This document shows positions 37,030-48,043 of a stretch of 64,000 bases of DNA, one piece after another (the first letter of the stretch is position 1; every line of letters begins with the position of its first letter). The translations under genes and the position numbers were made by a program. Origin of the DNA: Actinobaculum sp. oral taxon 183 str. F0552 (GTDB taxonomy: Bacteria; Actinomycetota; Actinomycetes; Actinomycetales; Actinomycetaceae); assembly GCF_000466165.1 (NCBI RefSeq), contig NZ_KE951428.1, positions 61,389 through 125,388 of the forward strand, read 5' to 3'. Below the pieces are notes generated by a model, which searched no databases, was not told the DNA's origin, and saw only the letters and a list, made by a program, of their open reading frames with translations.

Positions 37030-38040
37030 TTACAGTGCGCCGAGGCCTTCGCGTGCGAATTCAGAGCCTTTTTCCAGGATCGCCGGGTATACGGGACTCG
37101 ATTCGCGGCGCAGACGCCCGAGCGTGAGCCGCTCCATGAATTCGTCGGCGCTGCGAACGCCCTCCATTCCCAGGCTGAGGCCCAGGAGCCCGATGACGTC
37201 CGCGGGCTTCCAGCCGAACGCGGCGAGGTCCGCCATGGTCACCGCCCCGTCGCGCTTGGCCAGGCGGATTCCCTGACCGTTGAGGAGCATGGGGACGTGT
37301 GCGTAGGCCGGCGTGGCGAACCCGAATTCGCGTTGGAGGTAGACGTGCCGGGGCGTCGAGGCGAGCAGGTCCTCTCCGCGAACGACCTGCGAGACCCCCT
37401 GGAGCCCGTCGTCGTACACCGCGACGAAGTTGTAGCTGAAGGCCCCGTCGCCCCGGCGGATCACGAAATCGTCGACCGTGCCGCGGTAGGCTCCCTGCAC
37501 CTCGTCGACGACGTCGATCCGGCCGTTGTCAGTGCGCAGCCGATAGGCGGGGCCTCGGCGCAACCCGGCCATGCGGGCTCGCCCGGCTCGGCGCTGCGCC
37601 TCGCTGAGTTCGCGGCATGTGCCGGGGTAGGCGCCGGGCGGAGAATGCGGGGCGGAGACCACTCCCGCGAGGTCGCGACGCGTGCAATAGCACTCGTAGA
37701 CCAGGCCTCGTCGGTTCAGCTCCTGGAAGACGGCTTCGTAGAGCCCCAGGCGCTCGGACTGGTAGACGACCGGGCCGTCCCAGTCGACGCCGAGAGAGCG
37801 GAGGGTCGCCAGCTGTCTCGCGGCGAACTCCGGCCGGCATCTATCGTCGAGGTCCTCCATGCGGATGACGAAACGCAACCCGGCACGCCGTGCCAGAGCC
37901 CAGGCCAAGAGCGCGGTGCGCAGATTGCCCAGGTGGAGCTCGCCCGTCGGGGACGGCGCGAAGCGCCCCGTACCCATCCTCGGCGAGCGCGCGGCCTCCG
38001 CACGGCTGCCGAGATGCGTCCTGTCCACAGCTGCGAGCAT
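37030..38040 (-). CDS. gluQ: Glutamyl-Q tRNA(Asp) synthetase
   Basis: A truncated class I glutamyl-tRNA synthetase paralogue that attaches Glu to the queuosine base of tRNA(Asp). The HIGH-like motif is GRFAPSPTGELHLGNLRTA. Cys residues in CYCTRRDL and PGTC form the zinc site typical of GluQ. The KMSKS-like motif is RLAKRDG. There is no anticodon-binding domain, as expected. The start is uncertain: ATG at 38040 has GGAGG only 2 nt upstream; a GTG at 38028 would be leaderless behind TATGCT; ATG at 37977 is the minimal start. Confidence 0.92.
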   Translation of the reverse strand: MLAAVDRTHLGSRAEAARSPRMGTGRFAPSPTGELHLGNLRTALLAWALARRAGLRFVIRMEDLDDRCRPEFAARQLATLRSLGVDWDGPVVYQSERLGLYEAVFQELNRRGLVYECYCTRRDLAGVVSAPHSPPGAYPGTCRELSEAQRRAGRARMAGLRRGPAYRLRTDNGRIDVVDEVQGAYRGTVDDFVIRRGDGAFSYNFVAVYDDGLQGVSQVVRGEDLLASTPRHVYLQREFGFATPAYAHVPMLLNGQGIRLAKRDGAVTMADLAAFGWKPADVIGLLGLSLGMEGVRSADEFMERLTLGRLRRESSPVYPAILEKGSEFAREGLGAL

Positions 38041-38243
38041 AGCCTCCGGCGGCGTTGCGTGAAGCCCGCCATCGCCGCGCGCCGTCCGGCGCTCCGCCCC
38101 CGTCCGCTGAGACGGATCCGGGAGAACTCGTCTCCAGTCACCGAGAAGTTGTGCCGGGCCGACAACTGTGCCAAGATACCTAGCCAATCGGGGAAACGAT
38201 CCGCTACATCCCCCCACGGGTGGACGTGCCCAGGGAACGATGT

Positions 38244-38271
38244 TTGATACCTTAAAGGAGCATGGTATTTT
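38244..38271 (+). promoter_or_regulatory. Promoter of the surface adhesin gene
   Basis: TTGATA (38244-38249), a 16-nt spacer, then TATTTT (38266-38271), in a locally AT-rich stretch about 60 nt before the adhesin ATG, which itself has GAAGGAG upstream. The rest of 38041-38332 holds no gene. Confidence 0.6.
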
Positions 38272-38332
38272 GTCACTGTCGCACGCCTCTATCAACGCTG
38301 GTCGTGTGCGATCATGACAGAAGGAGTCACCT

Positions 38333-40711
38333 ATGGCCCATTCATCACGCACACTGATGGGCATAAAAACTACAATAGCGAGTACTATTGTCGCTATTTT
38401 CGCAGCATTTGCCGCCCCGCTCACACCGGCAAGCGCTCACGCACATGCTGCTATCTCAGTCACTGATATCAAGCTCACCAGATCGGATGCAAACGGGAAT
38501 CCAATCGCCTCTCCTCTGCGAAACGACGATATCGCCTCCTTCAGCTTCACCTGGAGCGCCGGAGACGCCGCCGTATCCGAAGGGGAATCGATAACGGTCG
38601 GCCTTCCGGAGTTCTTCGGCAACCTCGACTACGGACGAGCCGCTGCCCTCACCGCCCAGCGGATGGGGTCGACCGTCCCCATCGGGACGTGCGCCATCGC
38701 CAAGCGCAGTCTTGCCTGCACCTTCGCCAAAGGCCTGAACGCCCTCCGCGCTCAAGGCTTCGTCGACATGAAGGGAACGATCAGCGTTCTGCTCAAGGCG
38801 ACGTCGCAGACCGCCGCCAAGTCCGCCCGGTTCCTCATCAACGGGAAGCCCGTCTCCGTGTCGATTCCGGGCGGAGGGATCGGCCCTCGTCCGGCTGCCG
38901 CATACCAGCCGGTGAGCTTCGGCAAAGTGGCGGGAGCTCTGGGAGCCGAGAGCAAAATCCTCCTGTGGTCGATCAACTTCGGCTCCAACCACGTCTCCGA
39001 GAAACTCAAGGCCAGCGGCCGGGATCTCCCGCTCAACGGCAAGTCCACGGCGATCTCCTTCACCGACCAGCTGGGCCCCGGCCAGGCCTTCCAAAGCAAC
39101 GGCAGAGGCCGATGGGTTCTCTTCCGGACGTCCGGTCGAGGCGACAAGGCCGCCCGGCGGGAACCGCTCACTGACTCGAGCGGATACGACTACTCGACGA
39201 GTCACGGGAACTTCGACATGAGCGTCGAAACCCGCGGCGCACAAGCGGTCATCAAAGCCAGCGGCCCATGGGCGCCTGACACGAATTACGCGATCGGATA
39301 CGCCACCGACCTCGCGAACGGCAAAGCCACCCCCGGATTCGCCTACTCGAGCACGGTCAAGCTCGACGGAACTCCGCTCGCATCGACTTTTTCTCGCTAC
39401 TACACCGATCCTTTCTCGAGCAAGGTGGATCTGAACGCCGCTTTCGGAAGCTTCGACATTCATATGAGCGTCAGCGGCACCCACACTCCGGACTTCTCGT
39501 CCAATGCAACTTTCCCCGTCACCGCGGATTATACTCTACCGGAGGGAATGAAAGTCACTTCCTACAAAGGTTGGAAAGCTCCCGGAGCCGTCAACGGGTC
39601 CGGCACGGGCGGCTCCGTCACGCTGATGGCCAAGACCGGGCAGACCACCGCCGTCGCCGAGAGATTCCCAGCCGGAACCCGTGTGACCCTGCGCGAAGAC
39701 CTCTCCCACGTCTCCGGAGCCGCCCAGGGCGTCTCCTGGCAGAAGCCCGTTTTCAAACTGGAGGACAGGGAGATCGCCACACTGACCATCGCGAAGGCGC
39801 GGGCGAAGGTCACTGTGGTGAACACCGTCGCCAAGCGCTCGGCGCCCGAGTCGTCGCCGTCGACGGTGGCCCCCACGGCCTCGCCGAGCTCGCCGGCTTC
39901 GCCGACTCCTACGTCCGGTCCTACGACTTCGCGGACGCCGGAGCCGAGCCCCTCGACCCCTCCAACGCCGAGCGCATCGCCGACGGCACCCACCATGACG
40001 CCCACGCCGACCCCAACGTCCAGCCCCACGCCGACCCCAACGTCCAGTCCTACGACTTCGCAGGCGCCGAAGCCGAGCGCATCGCCGACGGCACCCCCCA
40101 CACCCACGCCCTCGACGCCGGCACCCACCATGACGCCCACGCCGAAGCCCTCGCCGAGTCCCACAGCCGACCCCTCCCCATCGCCCACCGGCGAGCCGAC
40201 GGCTACCGGTAAACCCACACCGAGCACCGAGCCGTCGCCCACCGGTGAACCGACGGCCACCGGCAAGCCCACATCGACCGGCAAACCCACACCGAGCACC
40301 GAGCCGTCGCCCACCCCCAAGCCGTCGACCACGACCAGGCAGCGCGAACCAGAGCCATCGAATTCGTCTCTGCCCGAACCGAGCCCTTCCGACCCGGCTA
40401 CGCCGACGGCCTCGTCGAGCGCGCCGAGCAAGGCCGAAAGCGAGTTGGAGCTGATGTCGATCCTCGGGCTGGACACGGAGTCCGAGTTCCTCAAGAGGGT
40501 CGACGGACCGGGGCAAATCGTCTCCACGACGAGCAAGTACCGCACGCCCGTCGCCCGAAACAACGCGATCAGCCCCCTTCCGTCCGTCAGGCAGCGCTCA
40601 TCCGGCATTCCGATCATCGACACCGGTATGGACATGGGCGGTGGAGTCATCTGCGCCTTCGGGATGGGACTGATCGGCGCCGCCCTGGTACTGCGCCGGT
40701 ATCTGGCCTAG
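38333..40711 (+). CDS. Large surface adhesin-like protein with PT-rich stalk
   Basis: 792 residues: signal peptide to about residue 37 (ending TPASAHAHA), then Ig-like adhesin domains of the SdrG/fibrinogen-binding type ([26 protein letters not shown]), and a DUF5979-like Ig domain around 390-500 ([13 protein letters not shown]). Then ~170 residues of Pro/Ser/Thr repeats forming a stalk and a C-terminal membrane helix ending RRYLA. No LPxTG is visible; IPIIDTG just before the helix is only loosely similar, so it may be membrane-anchored and not sortase-linked. It probably mediates attachment or cell-surface interactions. Confidence 0.85.
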   Translation: MAHSSRTLMGIKTTIASTIVAIFAAFAAPLTPASAHAHAAISVTDIKLTRSDANGNPIASPLRNDDIASFSFTWSAGDAAVSEGESITVGLPEFFGNLDYGRAAALTAQRMGSTVPIGTCAIAKRSLACTFAKGLNALRAQGFVDMKGTISVLLKATSQTAAKSARFLINGKPVSVSIPGGGIGPRPAAAYQPVSFGKVAGALGAESKILLWSINFGSNHVSEKLKASGRDLPLNGKSTAISFTDQLGPGQAFQSNGRGRWVLFRTSGRGDKAARREPLTDSSGYDYSTSHGNFDMSVETRGAQAVIKASGPWAPDTNYAIGYATDLANGKATPGFAYSSTVKLDGTPLASTFSRYYTDPFSSKVDLNAAFGSFDIHMSVSGTHTPDFSSNATFPVTADYTLPEGMKVTSYKGWKAPGAVNGSGTGGSVTLMAKTGQTTAVAERFPAGTRVTLREDLSHVSGAAQGVSWQKPVFKLEDREIATLTIAKARAKVTVVNTVAKRSAPESSPSTVAPTASPSSPASPTPTSGPTTSRTPEPSPSTPPTPSASPTAPTMTPTPTPTSSPTPTPTSSPTTSQAPKPSASPTAPPTPTPSTPAPTMTPTPKPSPSPTADPSPSPTGEPTATGKPTPSTEPSPTGEPTATGKPTSTGKPTPSTEPSPTPKPSTTTRQREPEPSNSSLPEPSPSDPATPTASSSAPSKAESELELMSILGLDTESEFLKRVDGPGQIVSTTSKYRTPVARNNAISPLPSVRQRSSGIPIIDTGMDMGGGVICAFGMGLIGAALVLRRYLA

Positions 40712-40908
40712 GCGGCCTCCCATGGGCGAACGTCGCGGCTGCAGGGACGAATTACCGTGCGCCTTGGGCTTAAGCGCGGGGACGACGTCGAGTGAACCAG
40801 TCCTGTCCGGCAGATGCGGCTGGCTGGGCGCCAAGGCGCGAACGTCACCGTCCGCGCGGCTCAGCGGCCCGTAGACGCCCTCCAACACTGGGACGTTAGA
40901 CTTCTGGG

Positions 40909-43578
40909 GTGAACACCACCGGACGGCCTGCGGTCGGCGAGGCGAAACCCCGCCGATCCGCTCTTCTCATCGACGAGGAGGCCCGCTGGATCCGCCATCC
41001 GCGCGACCTCTTCTCGGCGAGCATCACGGCATTGGCCATCGGCGGCGTCATGCTTTTGGCGATCTACGCCTCCTCGACCACGCTGGCGGTCACCCGGGAC
41101 GTCCGAACCGCTACCAACGAGATCCTCGAGACCATCCTCTTCATACCGGTCAACGTTCTGGAAGGGCTGATCAGCTTCTTCCTGCCGCTGACCGTGATCG
41201 TCGACATCGCCTGGCATCGACGATGGCGCGCGCTGATAACCGCCGCCGGGGCCACGGTCAGCGCCGTCGGCATCGCCTTCGGCCTCCTGTGGTTCTTCAC
41301 GAAGTACTTCCCCCTCTCCCCCCTGACCGGCCAGCTGTCGGACTCGCTGACCGAGCAATCCTACATCTGGCTGCTCCCCTACGTGGCGGTGATATCCGCG
41401 ATCCTCACCGTGGCGTCGTCGGGGAAGAAGACGAAAACCGCCCGCTGGGGCTGGCCCCTCCTGTCCATCGTCCTCGTCCTGTCGGTTCTGCAAGGCAACC
41501 AGACGCTGCCGGGCGCGCTCATCACGGCCTTCCTCGGCACGACATGCGGCATGCTGGCCCGATACATCCTCGGCGACCTGCCGAATCACGCCGCGGGGGT
41601 CGACCTGGTCCACCTCGTCCGCCGCGCCGGCATCGACGCCAAGCTCATCGTCCGGATCGACGAGCTCCCCGAAGAAGCGACGCTCCAAGCCTGGGTCGCA
41701 TCGGCGCGCACCGACCTGGGGCACGTCGACCGATACGGCGTCGAACAGATCCGCGCGATCCTCAAGCAGGCGGGGGAATCAGCCGAGAACGCCGAGACCG
41801 GGCGGACCGCCCACGACGACCTGCCCTACACGACGACGCTGCCGCTTCCCTCGCCGGGTCTCATCCGCGCCCTCGACGTCGACGCGAACGAGGTCCGCGA
41901 CACCGTCCTGGAGAGCTACCATCCCCCCATAGGCGAGGAAGCCGCCCGCAACTACGTGGTCATCGACGCCGACGACGTCGCCTACCACGCCTCGATGCTC
42001 GACGCCGACCGCCAGATCGTCGGCCTGCTGGCGACCATGTGGAGCAGGATCGTCCTGACGACGACAGCACGACACACCGAAGCCACCATAGAAGCAGCCA
42101 AAGACCGCTTCGCGCTGATGGAGCTGGCAGCCGTCTCCGCGCGGCTCGTTCCCGACCGCGGGCTCCACGTGGCCGCCACCGACAACTCCGCCGTCATCCT
42201 CATGCGGGTGTGCGGCGGCACCGCCCTCGACCGCTTGGACGCCGACGGGATACCCGACAGCGCGCTCGACGAGATCTGGGACATCCTCCGTCACGCCCAC
42301 CAGCGCGGACTGTCCCACGGCGACGTGCAAGCCGGCGTGACGGCTCTGCGGGACGGGCACGTCGAACTGCTCCACTGGGAGAACGGAAGCATCGCCGCCT
42401 CGGAGATGGAGCGGCGCATCGACATGGCCCAGACGATGGCGATGATGGCGGGGATGGTGGGCATCGACAGGGCGGTGGCTTCCGCCAACCGCTGTCTGTC
42501 GGCCGACCAGGTCATCTCCCTGGCCCCGATCCTCCAACGCGCCGTCATCCCCGCGCAGACCCGCGCCCAGTTCCACGACCGCAAGGAGCTCGAATCCCTG
42601 CGCGACAGGCTCACCGAGCAGGTTCCCGAAGTCGGCACGATCACGCCGACCCAGCTCTACCGGTTCTCCCCGCGAACCGTAGTCACGGTCACGATCGGAC
42701 TCATCGCCGTCTATCTGCTCCTCGGCTCGGTCAACTTCACCGACCTGCGCGAAACGCTTGCGCAGGCCAACCCGCTGTGGATGCTCTTCGCCTTCGGATC
42801 GGCCCTTTTCACCTACCTCGGAGCGGCCATGACCCTGCAGGCCTACACGGCCGAAAAGCTGCCTCTGCGCGAATCGACCATCGTGCAGGTCGCCGCCTCC
42901 GTCGTCACCCTCGTGGCGCCGGCCGGCATCGGCCCCGCCGCGCTGAACCTCCGATTCCTGCACAAGCGCAGAGTCCCCACGCCCATCGCACTGGCGACCG
43001 TGACCCTGGTGCAGGTCGCCCAATTCGCCACGACGATCATCTTCCTGATCGTCCTGAGCCTGGCGACGGGAGAGGTGGGCCGGCTGACGCTGCCGTCCGG
43101 ATCGGTCCTGTTCGGGGTCGTCCTGGCGATCCTGGTCATCGGCGCCCTCATGCTCATCACGCCCCTGAGGCAGTGGGTGGCCCGCAAGACCCGCCCGACC
43201 ATCGACCAGGTCTGGCCCCGGCTCGTCTGGCTCACCACCCACCCGAGCCGGATCCTCTACGGCTTCGCCGGATCGATCGTGCAGACCATCGCCTTCGTGA
43301 CCTGCTTCGGCGGGTGCCTGGCGTCCTTCGGCTACCCGCTGCCGATCGTCACCCTCGCGCTGACCTACCTGCTGTCCAACTCCCTGGGATCGATCATCCC
43401 CTCCCCCGGCGGAATCGGACCGGTCGAAACGGCCCTGACCGGAGGCCTGTCCGTGGCGGGCGTGCCCTATTCGATCGCCTTCTCGACGGCGATCCTCTAC
43501 CGGCTCTTCACCTTCTGGGGGAGAGTGCCGCTCGGATGGCTCGCGCTGCGGTACCTGAGCAAGCGCGAGATCATCTGA
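40909..43578 (+). CDS. MprF-like flippase-domain protein with kinase-like middle
   Basis: An 889-residue membrane protein. Residues 30-235 hold several membrane spans. The middle (about 235-580) is soluble and resembles an aminoglycoside-phosphotransferase/lipopolysaccharide-kinase fold, with a degenerate catalytic loop LSHGDVQAGVTAL in place of HGDxxxxN and HWENG in place of a DxE motif. The C-terminus (about 590-885) is the lysylphosphatidylglycerol synthase transmembrane (UPF0104) domain, ending with SPGGIGPVE and a helix. It probably moves or modifies lipid-linked material. The GTG start follows TAGACT by 6 nt (leaderless). The exact function is unknown. Confidence 0.8.
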   Translation: MNTTGRPAVGEAKPRRSALLIDEEARWIRHPRDLFSASITALAIGGVMLLAIYASSTTLAVTRDVRTATNEILETILFIPVNVLEGLISFFLPLTVIVDIAWHRRWRALITAAGATVSAVGIAFGLLWFFTKYFPLSPLTGQLSDSLTEQSYIWLLPYVAVISAILTVASSGKKTKTARWGWPLLSIVLVLSVLQGNQTLPGALITAFLGTTCGMLARYILGDLPNHAAGVDLVHLVRRAGIDAKLIVRIDELPEEATLQAWVASARTDLGHVDRYGVEQIRAILKQAGESAENAETGRTAHDDLPYTTTLPLPSPGLIRALDVDANEVRDTVLESYHPPIGEEAARNYVVIDADDVAYHASMLDADRQIVGLLATMWSRIVLTTTARHTEATIEAAKDRFALMELAAVSARLVPDRGLHVAATDNSAVILMRVCGGTALDRLDADGIPDSALDEIWDILRHAHQRGLSHGDVQAGVTALRDGHVELLHWENGSIAASEMERRIDMAQTMAMMAGMVGIDRAVASANRCLSADQVISLAPILQRAVIPAQTRAQFHDRKELESLRDRLTEQVPEVGTITPTQLYRFSPRTVVTVTIGLIAVYLLLGSVNFTDLRETLAQANPLWMLFAFGSALFTYLGAAMTLQAYTAEKLPLRESTIVQVAASVVTLVAPAGIGPAALNLRFLHKRRVPTPIALATVTLVQVAQFATTIIFLIVLSLATGEVGRLTLPSGSVLFGVVLAILVIGALMLITPLRQWVARKTRPTIDQVWPRLVWLTTHPSRILYGFAGSIVQTIAFVTCFGGCLASFGYPLPIVTLALTYLLSNSLGSIIPSPGGIGPVETALTGGLSVAGVPYSIAFSTAILYRLFTFWGRVPLGWLALRYLSKREII

Positions 43579-43710
43579 CAGACGGGCGCCGCCGGCTTCC
43601 AGCAGTCCGGAACGCCGGGACGGCCTCTGCGAACGGCGGACCGCACCCGGCGCCCGGCGAATCATTCCGAAGCCCTCCACACCGCCGCCGCCTGTGACTA
43701 GACTGCATCT

Positions 43711-45378
43711 GTGAGCAGCCCAGAAGACAGCCCCCCGTCCACGAGCGCCTCTGACGCCGGCACCCCCTCCGCGAAGGCCTCGGCAACCGGTACGGCGCCA
43801 AACGCCTCCTCAGCCAACGCAGAGGGAGGCGGGGAGAGAGAGCGGACGGACACGCCCTCGGCCGACGAAGGAGCCGGACACGACGAAAGGACGCCGAAGC
43901 CCGGCCGGAGTCGTCGTCTCCTCCGTCGACTCCGCGGCTTGCGACCTGATCCCCGCAGCCTCGCCCACTGGATCATCGCGGCGGTCGCCGCCGGGGCCTA
44001 CATCGCCTACTCCGCCTTCCAATGGCGCGACTTCGCCGTCCCGTCCTGGGACCTCGGCATCTTCAGCGAGCTGGCAAAACAATACGGAGGCCTGCACGCC
44101 CCGACCGTCGACATCAAAGGACCGGGATTCAACCTCCTGGGCGACCACTTCCACCCCCTCCTCGTGCTTCTGGGGCCCGTCTACTGGCTCTTCCCCTCGG
44201 GACTGACACTCCTGGTCGTCCAAGATCTGCTCTTCGCCGCGAGCGCCGTGCCCATCATGCGGCTCGCCTCCGCGCGCCTGGGAGACCGCCTCGGCGCAGC
44301 GGTCGGCGTCTCCTACCTCATGAGCTGGGGCCTGTGGAGCGCAGTCGAATCGCAGTTCCACGAAATCGCCTTCGCCGTCCCCCTGATCTCCTACAGTCTG
44401 TGCTCGTGGATCGAATCCGAGGGCCGCTCGCGCAGCGCCATCGTCTCGATGGCGGCCCTCGTGTTCGTCAAGGAGGACCTCGGGCTGACCGTCGCGGCGT
44501 TCGGCCTGGTCGTCATCTGGATCGAGTGGGGCCGCACCACCCGCGAGGGCGACTTCGACCTGTACGTGCGCAGCCTCACCTCCCTGATGGCCACTCTGCG
44601 ATCGCGCACCGCCAGGATCGGAGCAGGGCTCGCCGCCTGGGGCATCCTGTGGACGCTCCTGGCCATCACGGTCATCCTGCCCGCTATCCACCCCGGAGGG
44701 ACGTGGGAGTACACCGACAGGCTGTCGCAGACCGATACGATGGCCACCGGGCCGTTCACCCGGCTCATCTTCCCGACCGTCAAGCTCCAGACCCTCGGGC
44801 TGCTGGCCCTCGCGGCCGGAGTGATCGGCGCGGTCAGCCCCTACATGTGGATCATGGTGCCGACGCTCGCGTGGCGGTTCCTCGGAAACGTCGACTTCTA
44901 CTGGGGATGGCACTGGCATTACTCGGCGATCCTCGTGCCCATGGCAGTCGTCGCCCTCGTCGACTCGGCGCACAGACGACGCAGAATCCGAGGAGCCGCA
45001 GCGCTCGCCGTCGCCGTGTCCCTGTGCTCGAACCTCGCCGTGGCGTGGACGTCGACCATCGACCAGTTCTTCGACCGCCAACCCCACGCGCTCACCGCCA
45101 GGCAGCGCACAGCGGCCGAAGGGGCGGTCGCGATCGCCGGCTCGGGTCACAGGGTCGTCGCCAGCCTGCGCCTGCTCGCGTACCTCGTCCCCGACAACAG
45201 GGTGTTCTGGGAGGGGACGGCCAAGGGAGCCGACGTCGACGTCGTCGCCGTGGACCCGGCCTCCGCCGCGAGCAGCTCGGGGGAGGCGGCCGACAAGTGG
45301 GCCGAAGAGCGCTTCGGCGGCCGGTGGCGGATCGTCTACCTCAAAGAGGGGTACCAGGTGGCGGTGCGGATCGAATGA
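43711..45378 (+). CDS. DUF2079 family polytopic membrane protein
   Basis: 555 residues. The first ~75 are Ser/Pro/Arg-rich and cytoplasmic, then about nine or ten membrane spans. SWDLGIFSELAKQY and GDHFHPLLVLLGP are hallmarks of DUF2079, a family of predicted GT-C-like membrane proteins; the acidic loop WDLG may be catalytic. Substrate unknown. The GTG start lies 6 nt after TAGACT, so the mRNA is probably leaderless. The stop overlaps the first crcB gene by ATGA. Confidence 0.88.
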   Translation: MSSPEDSPPSTSASDAGTPSAKASATGTAPNASSANAEGGGERERTDTPSADEGAGHDERTPKPGRSRRLLRRLRGLRPDPRSLAHWIIAAVAAGAYIAYSAFQWRDFAVPSWDLGIFSELAKQYGGLHAPTVDIKGPGFNLLGDHFHPLLVLLGPVYWLFPSGLTLLVVQDLLFAASAVPIMRLASARLGDRLGAAVGVSYLMSWGLWSAVESQFHEIAFAVPLISYSLCSWIESEGRSRSAIVSMAALVFVKEDLGLTVAAFGLVVIWIEWGRTTREGDFDLYVRSLTSLMATLRSRTARIGAGLAAWGILWTLLAITVILPAIHPGGTWEYTDRLSQTDTMATGPFTRLIFPTVKLQTLGLLALAAGVIGAVSPYMWIMVPTLAWRFLGNVDFYWGWHWHYSAILVPMAVVALVDSAHRRRRIRGAAALAVAVSLCSNLAVAWTSTIDQFFDRQPHALTARQRTAAEGAVAIAGSGHRVVASLRLLAYLVPDNRVFWEGTAKGADVDVVAVDPASAASSSGEAADKWAEERFGGRWRIVYLKEGYQVAVRIE

Positions 45379-45788
45379 CCGCCCGCATAACCGCCCGGGG
45401 GCGACGGCGCCGACTGGCCGGCGACGGCTTCGCCGTGTTCGCAGGCGGAATGGCGGGAACCGGACTGCGTTCCCTGGCCGCTGCGACCATCCCCGAGGGG
45501 ACTCTTCCGTGGGCGACCCTCACGGTCAACCTCCTCGGAGCTCTGTGCCTGGGGCTGCTCCTCGGCCTCCTCCGGAGAGTCGATCGCTCCCCTCGTCTCC
45601 GGCTGTTCCTGGCAACGGGGATCCTCGGCTCGTTCACGACGTACGGCACCTTCGTCCTGGAAACCACCCGCCTGCCCGCCCCGGGTGCGGTCCTCTACGC
45701 GGCGGTCTCGCTGATCGGCGGGGGATGCCTGGCGGTGTGCGGCCTTCAGGCGGGGCGCAGCCTGGCGAAGGGGGATCACCGGCGATGA
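45375..45788 (+). CDS. crcB: Fluoride channel subunit CrcB/FluC (first)
   Basis: A 137-residue, four-span membrane protein of the Fluc family that exports fluoride. It has the N in TVNLLGALCLG and the phenylalanine/threonine pore motif GSFTTYGTF. The N-terminus (~20 residues) is Arg-rich. ATGA overlaps join it to the DUF2079 gene and to the second crcB. Adjacent crcB pairs usually form antiparallel heterodimers. Confidence 0.92.
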   Translation: MTARITARGRRRRLAGDGFAVFAGGMAGTGLRSLAAATIPEGTLPWATLTVNLLGALCLGLLLGLLRRVDRSPRLRLFLATGILGSFTTYGTFVLETTRLPAPGAVLYAAVSLIGGGCLAVCGLQAGRSLAKGDHRR

Positions 45789-46138
45789 CGTTCGCAGCCG
45801 TCTGCCTGGTCGGAGGCCTGGGAGCGGTGTGCCGCTTCGGCCTCGACTCCCTCGTTTCGCGCCGCGCCCCCGGAGGCTGGGGGACGTTCGCCGCCAACGC
45901 AGTGGGCTGCCTTCTGCTGGGGGTCGCCGTGGCATGCCCGGGGATGCCCCCGCAGGCGGCCCGAATCCTGACCACCGGTTTCTTCGGCGGATTCACGACC
46001 TTCTCCACTGCGATGGCCGACGCGGTGCGCCACCTCGAACGCGGCCGCCCGGCGCACACCGCGGCCCATCTCCTCGGCACGTACGGAACCGGATTGGCTG
46101 CCTTGGAGCTCGGACGCGTCCTCGGCGCGGCCCTGTGA
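45785..46138 (+). CDS. crcB: Fluoride channel subunit CrcB/FluC (second)
   Basis: A 117-residue partner with FAANAVGCLLLG and pore motif GGFTTFSTA. Translationally coupled to the first subunit. Positive residues are fewer and placed differently from the first copy, which fits opposite membrane topology. No fluoride riboswitch was recognised upstream. Confidence 0.92.
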   Translation: MTFAAVCLVGGLGAVCRFGLDSLVSRRAPGGWGTFAANAVGCLLLGVAVACPGMPPQAARILTTGFFGGFTTFSTAMADAVRHLERGRPAHTAAHLLGTYGTGLAALELGRVLGAAL

Positions 46139-46195
46139 GCGTCCGAAAGCGCACAATCCGACCCGCGTGAATGCGATTCGTGACACAATCGTCGC

Positions 46196-47872
46196 ATGAA
46201 CGAACTCGCAGGCACCCCCGCTCGCGAGCAGGATCTCGTCGACGTCGACGCCCTGCTCTCCGCTTATTACGATATCGAACCAGATCCCTCCGATCTAGCT
46301 CAAACCGTCGTCTTCGGAACGTCAGGCCATCGAGGCTCAAGTTTCGACGGCGCTTTCAACGAAGCCCATATCGCGGCGACGACCCAGGCGATCGTCGACT
46401 ACCGCCGCGCCCAGGGATACGACGGCCCGCTCTTCATCGGCCGCGATACGCACGCCCTGTCCAAGCCCGCCGAGGAGACCGCGATCGAGGTCCTCGTCGC
46501 CAACGGCGTCGACGTCCGGGTCGACGCCCGGGGCTCGTGGACGCCGACGCCTTCCGTCTCCCTGGCGATCCTCGTCGCCAACGGGGCGGGGAGCGGCACC
46601 GGCGTGCGCAACTCCGGATCGGGGCTGGCCGACGGCATCGTCATCACCCCGTCCCACAATCCGCCGCGTGACGGCGGCTTCAAGTACAACCCGCCGACGG
46701 GCGGCCCCGCCGACACGGACGCGACGAAGGTGATCGCGGCCCGCGCCAACGAGCTGCTCCGGGAGGGGTGGAAGAAGATCGAGCGCGTTCCCTACGAGCG
46801 CGCCAAGGAGTCCGTGCGCGGATACGACTTCCTCTCCGCCTACGTCGAGGCCCTGCCGACCATGATCGACTTCGATGCCATCAGAGCCGCCGGAGTCCGC
46901 ATCGGCGCCGATCCCATGGGCGGCGCCTCGGCGGAGTACTGGGGCGCCATCGGCGAGCGCTACAACCTCGACCTCACGGTGGTCAACCCCGTCGTCGACC
47001 CGCAGTGGCCCTTCATGACGCTCGACTGGGACGGCAAGATCCGCATGGACTGCTCCTCCCCCTACGCCATGGCCTCTCTGCGGGCCCGCATGACGCCCGG
47101 CGCAGACGGGGCGACGCCCTTCGACGTCGCCACCGGCAACGACGCCGACTCCGACCGCCACGGCGTCGTCACGCCGGACGCGGGGCTCATGAACCCCAAC
47201 CACTACCTCGCCGTGGCGATCGAATACCTCTTCTCCCACCGCTCCGGCTGGAATCCCAGCGCGGGTGTCGGCAAGACGCTCGTCTCCTCCTCCCTCATCG
47301 ACCGAGTCGTCGACGGCATGGGCAAGAAGCTCGTCGAAGTCCCCGTCGGATTCAAGTGGTTCGTTCCGGGCCTGCTGTCGGGGACGATCGGATTCGGCGG
47401 CGAGGAGAGCGCCGGCGCCTCCTTCCTGCGCACGGACGGGACGGTGTGGACCACCGACAAGGACGGCCTGATCATGGACCTGCTCGCCTCCGAGATCATC
47501 GCGGTGACGGGCAAAACCCCCTCGCAGCTGCACGAGGAGCAGGTGGCCCGCCACGGAGCCAGCGCCTATGCGCGCATCGACGCCCCGGCGAGCAAGGAGC
47601 AGAAGGCCAAACTGGGAGCCCTGGCCCCCGAGGACGTGACGGCCCGCGAGTTGGCGGGCGAGCCGATCCTGGCCAAGCTCGTCGCCGCTCCCGGCAACGG
47701 CGCGCCGATCGGCGGGCTCAAGGTGGTCACCGAGAACGCCTGGTTCGCGGCGCGCCCCTCGGGAACCGAGGACGTCTACAAGATCTACGCCGAGTCCTTC
47801 AAGGGCGCCGAGCACCTCGCATCGGTGCAGGAGGAGGCCAAGAAGGTCGTCTCGGCGACGATCGGCGCCTGA
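46196..47872 (+). CDS. pgm: Phosphoglucomutase, alpha-D-glucose specific
   Basis: 558 residues, full length. Interconverts glucose-1-phosphate and glucose-6-phosphate. Visible motifs: TSGHRGSS near residue 42, the phosphoserine loop [11 protein letters not shown] with S153, the Mg-binding DADSDRHG near 318, GGEESAG (sugar-binding) near 402 and the phosphate-binding RPSGTED near 520. CACAAT ends 6 nt before the ATG, so translation is probably leaderless. Lies before gnd, linking glycogen/cell-wall sugar and pentose phosphate metabolism. Confidence 0.97.
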   Translation: MNELAGTPAREQDLVDVDALLSAYYDIEPDPSDLAQTVVFGTSGHRGSSFDGAFNEAHIAATTQAIVDYRRAQGYDGPLFIGRDTHALSKPAEETAIEVLVANGVDVRVDARGSWTPTPSVSLAILVANGAGSGTGVRNSGSGLADGIVITPSHNPPRDGGFKYNPPTGGPADTDATKVIAARANELLREGWKKIERVPYERAKESVRGYDFLSAYVEALPTMIDFDAIRAAGVRIGADPMGGASAEYWGAIGERYNLDLTVVNPVVDPQWPFMTLDWDGKIRMDCSSPYAMASLRARMTPGADGATPFDVATGNDADSDRHGVVTPDAGLMNPNHYLAVAIEYLFSHRSGWNPSAGVGKTLVSSSLIDRVVDGMGKKLVEVPVGFKWFVPGLLSGTIGFGGEESAGASFLRTDGTVWTTDKDGLIMDLLASEIIAVTGKTPSQLHEEQVARHGASAYARIDAPASKEQKAKLGALAPEDVTARELAGEPILAKLVAAPGNGAPIGGLKVVTENAWFAARPSGTEDVYKIYAESFKGAEHLASVQEEAKKVVSATIGA

Positions 47873-48043
47873 CGGCTTCCGCTCCCTCTCCGGCCGGCGG
47901 TCACCGCCATCCCCCGGTCGGAGCGTAGAGTTGGGCATCATGCCGGGTGCGTTCGCCGCGCCGCCGCACAGGCGAACGCACCCCACGGCGGGCTTCGGCG
48001 CCGCACCGGCTGTAACCCCGCATCGACCAACGAAGGAGAAACA

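Noticed and set aside
39860..40340. Possible CRISPR-like or tandem repeat array
   Set aside because: The repetition is the coding of the Pro/Ser/Thr stalk of the adhesin, with irregular units and no spacers.
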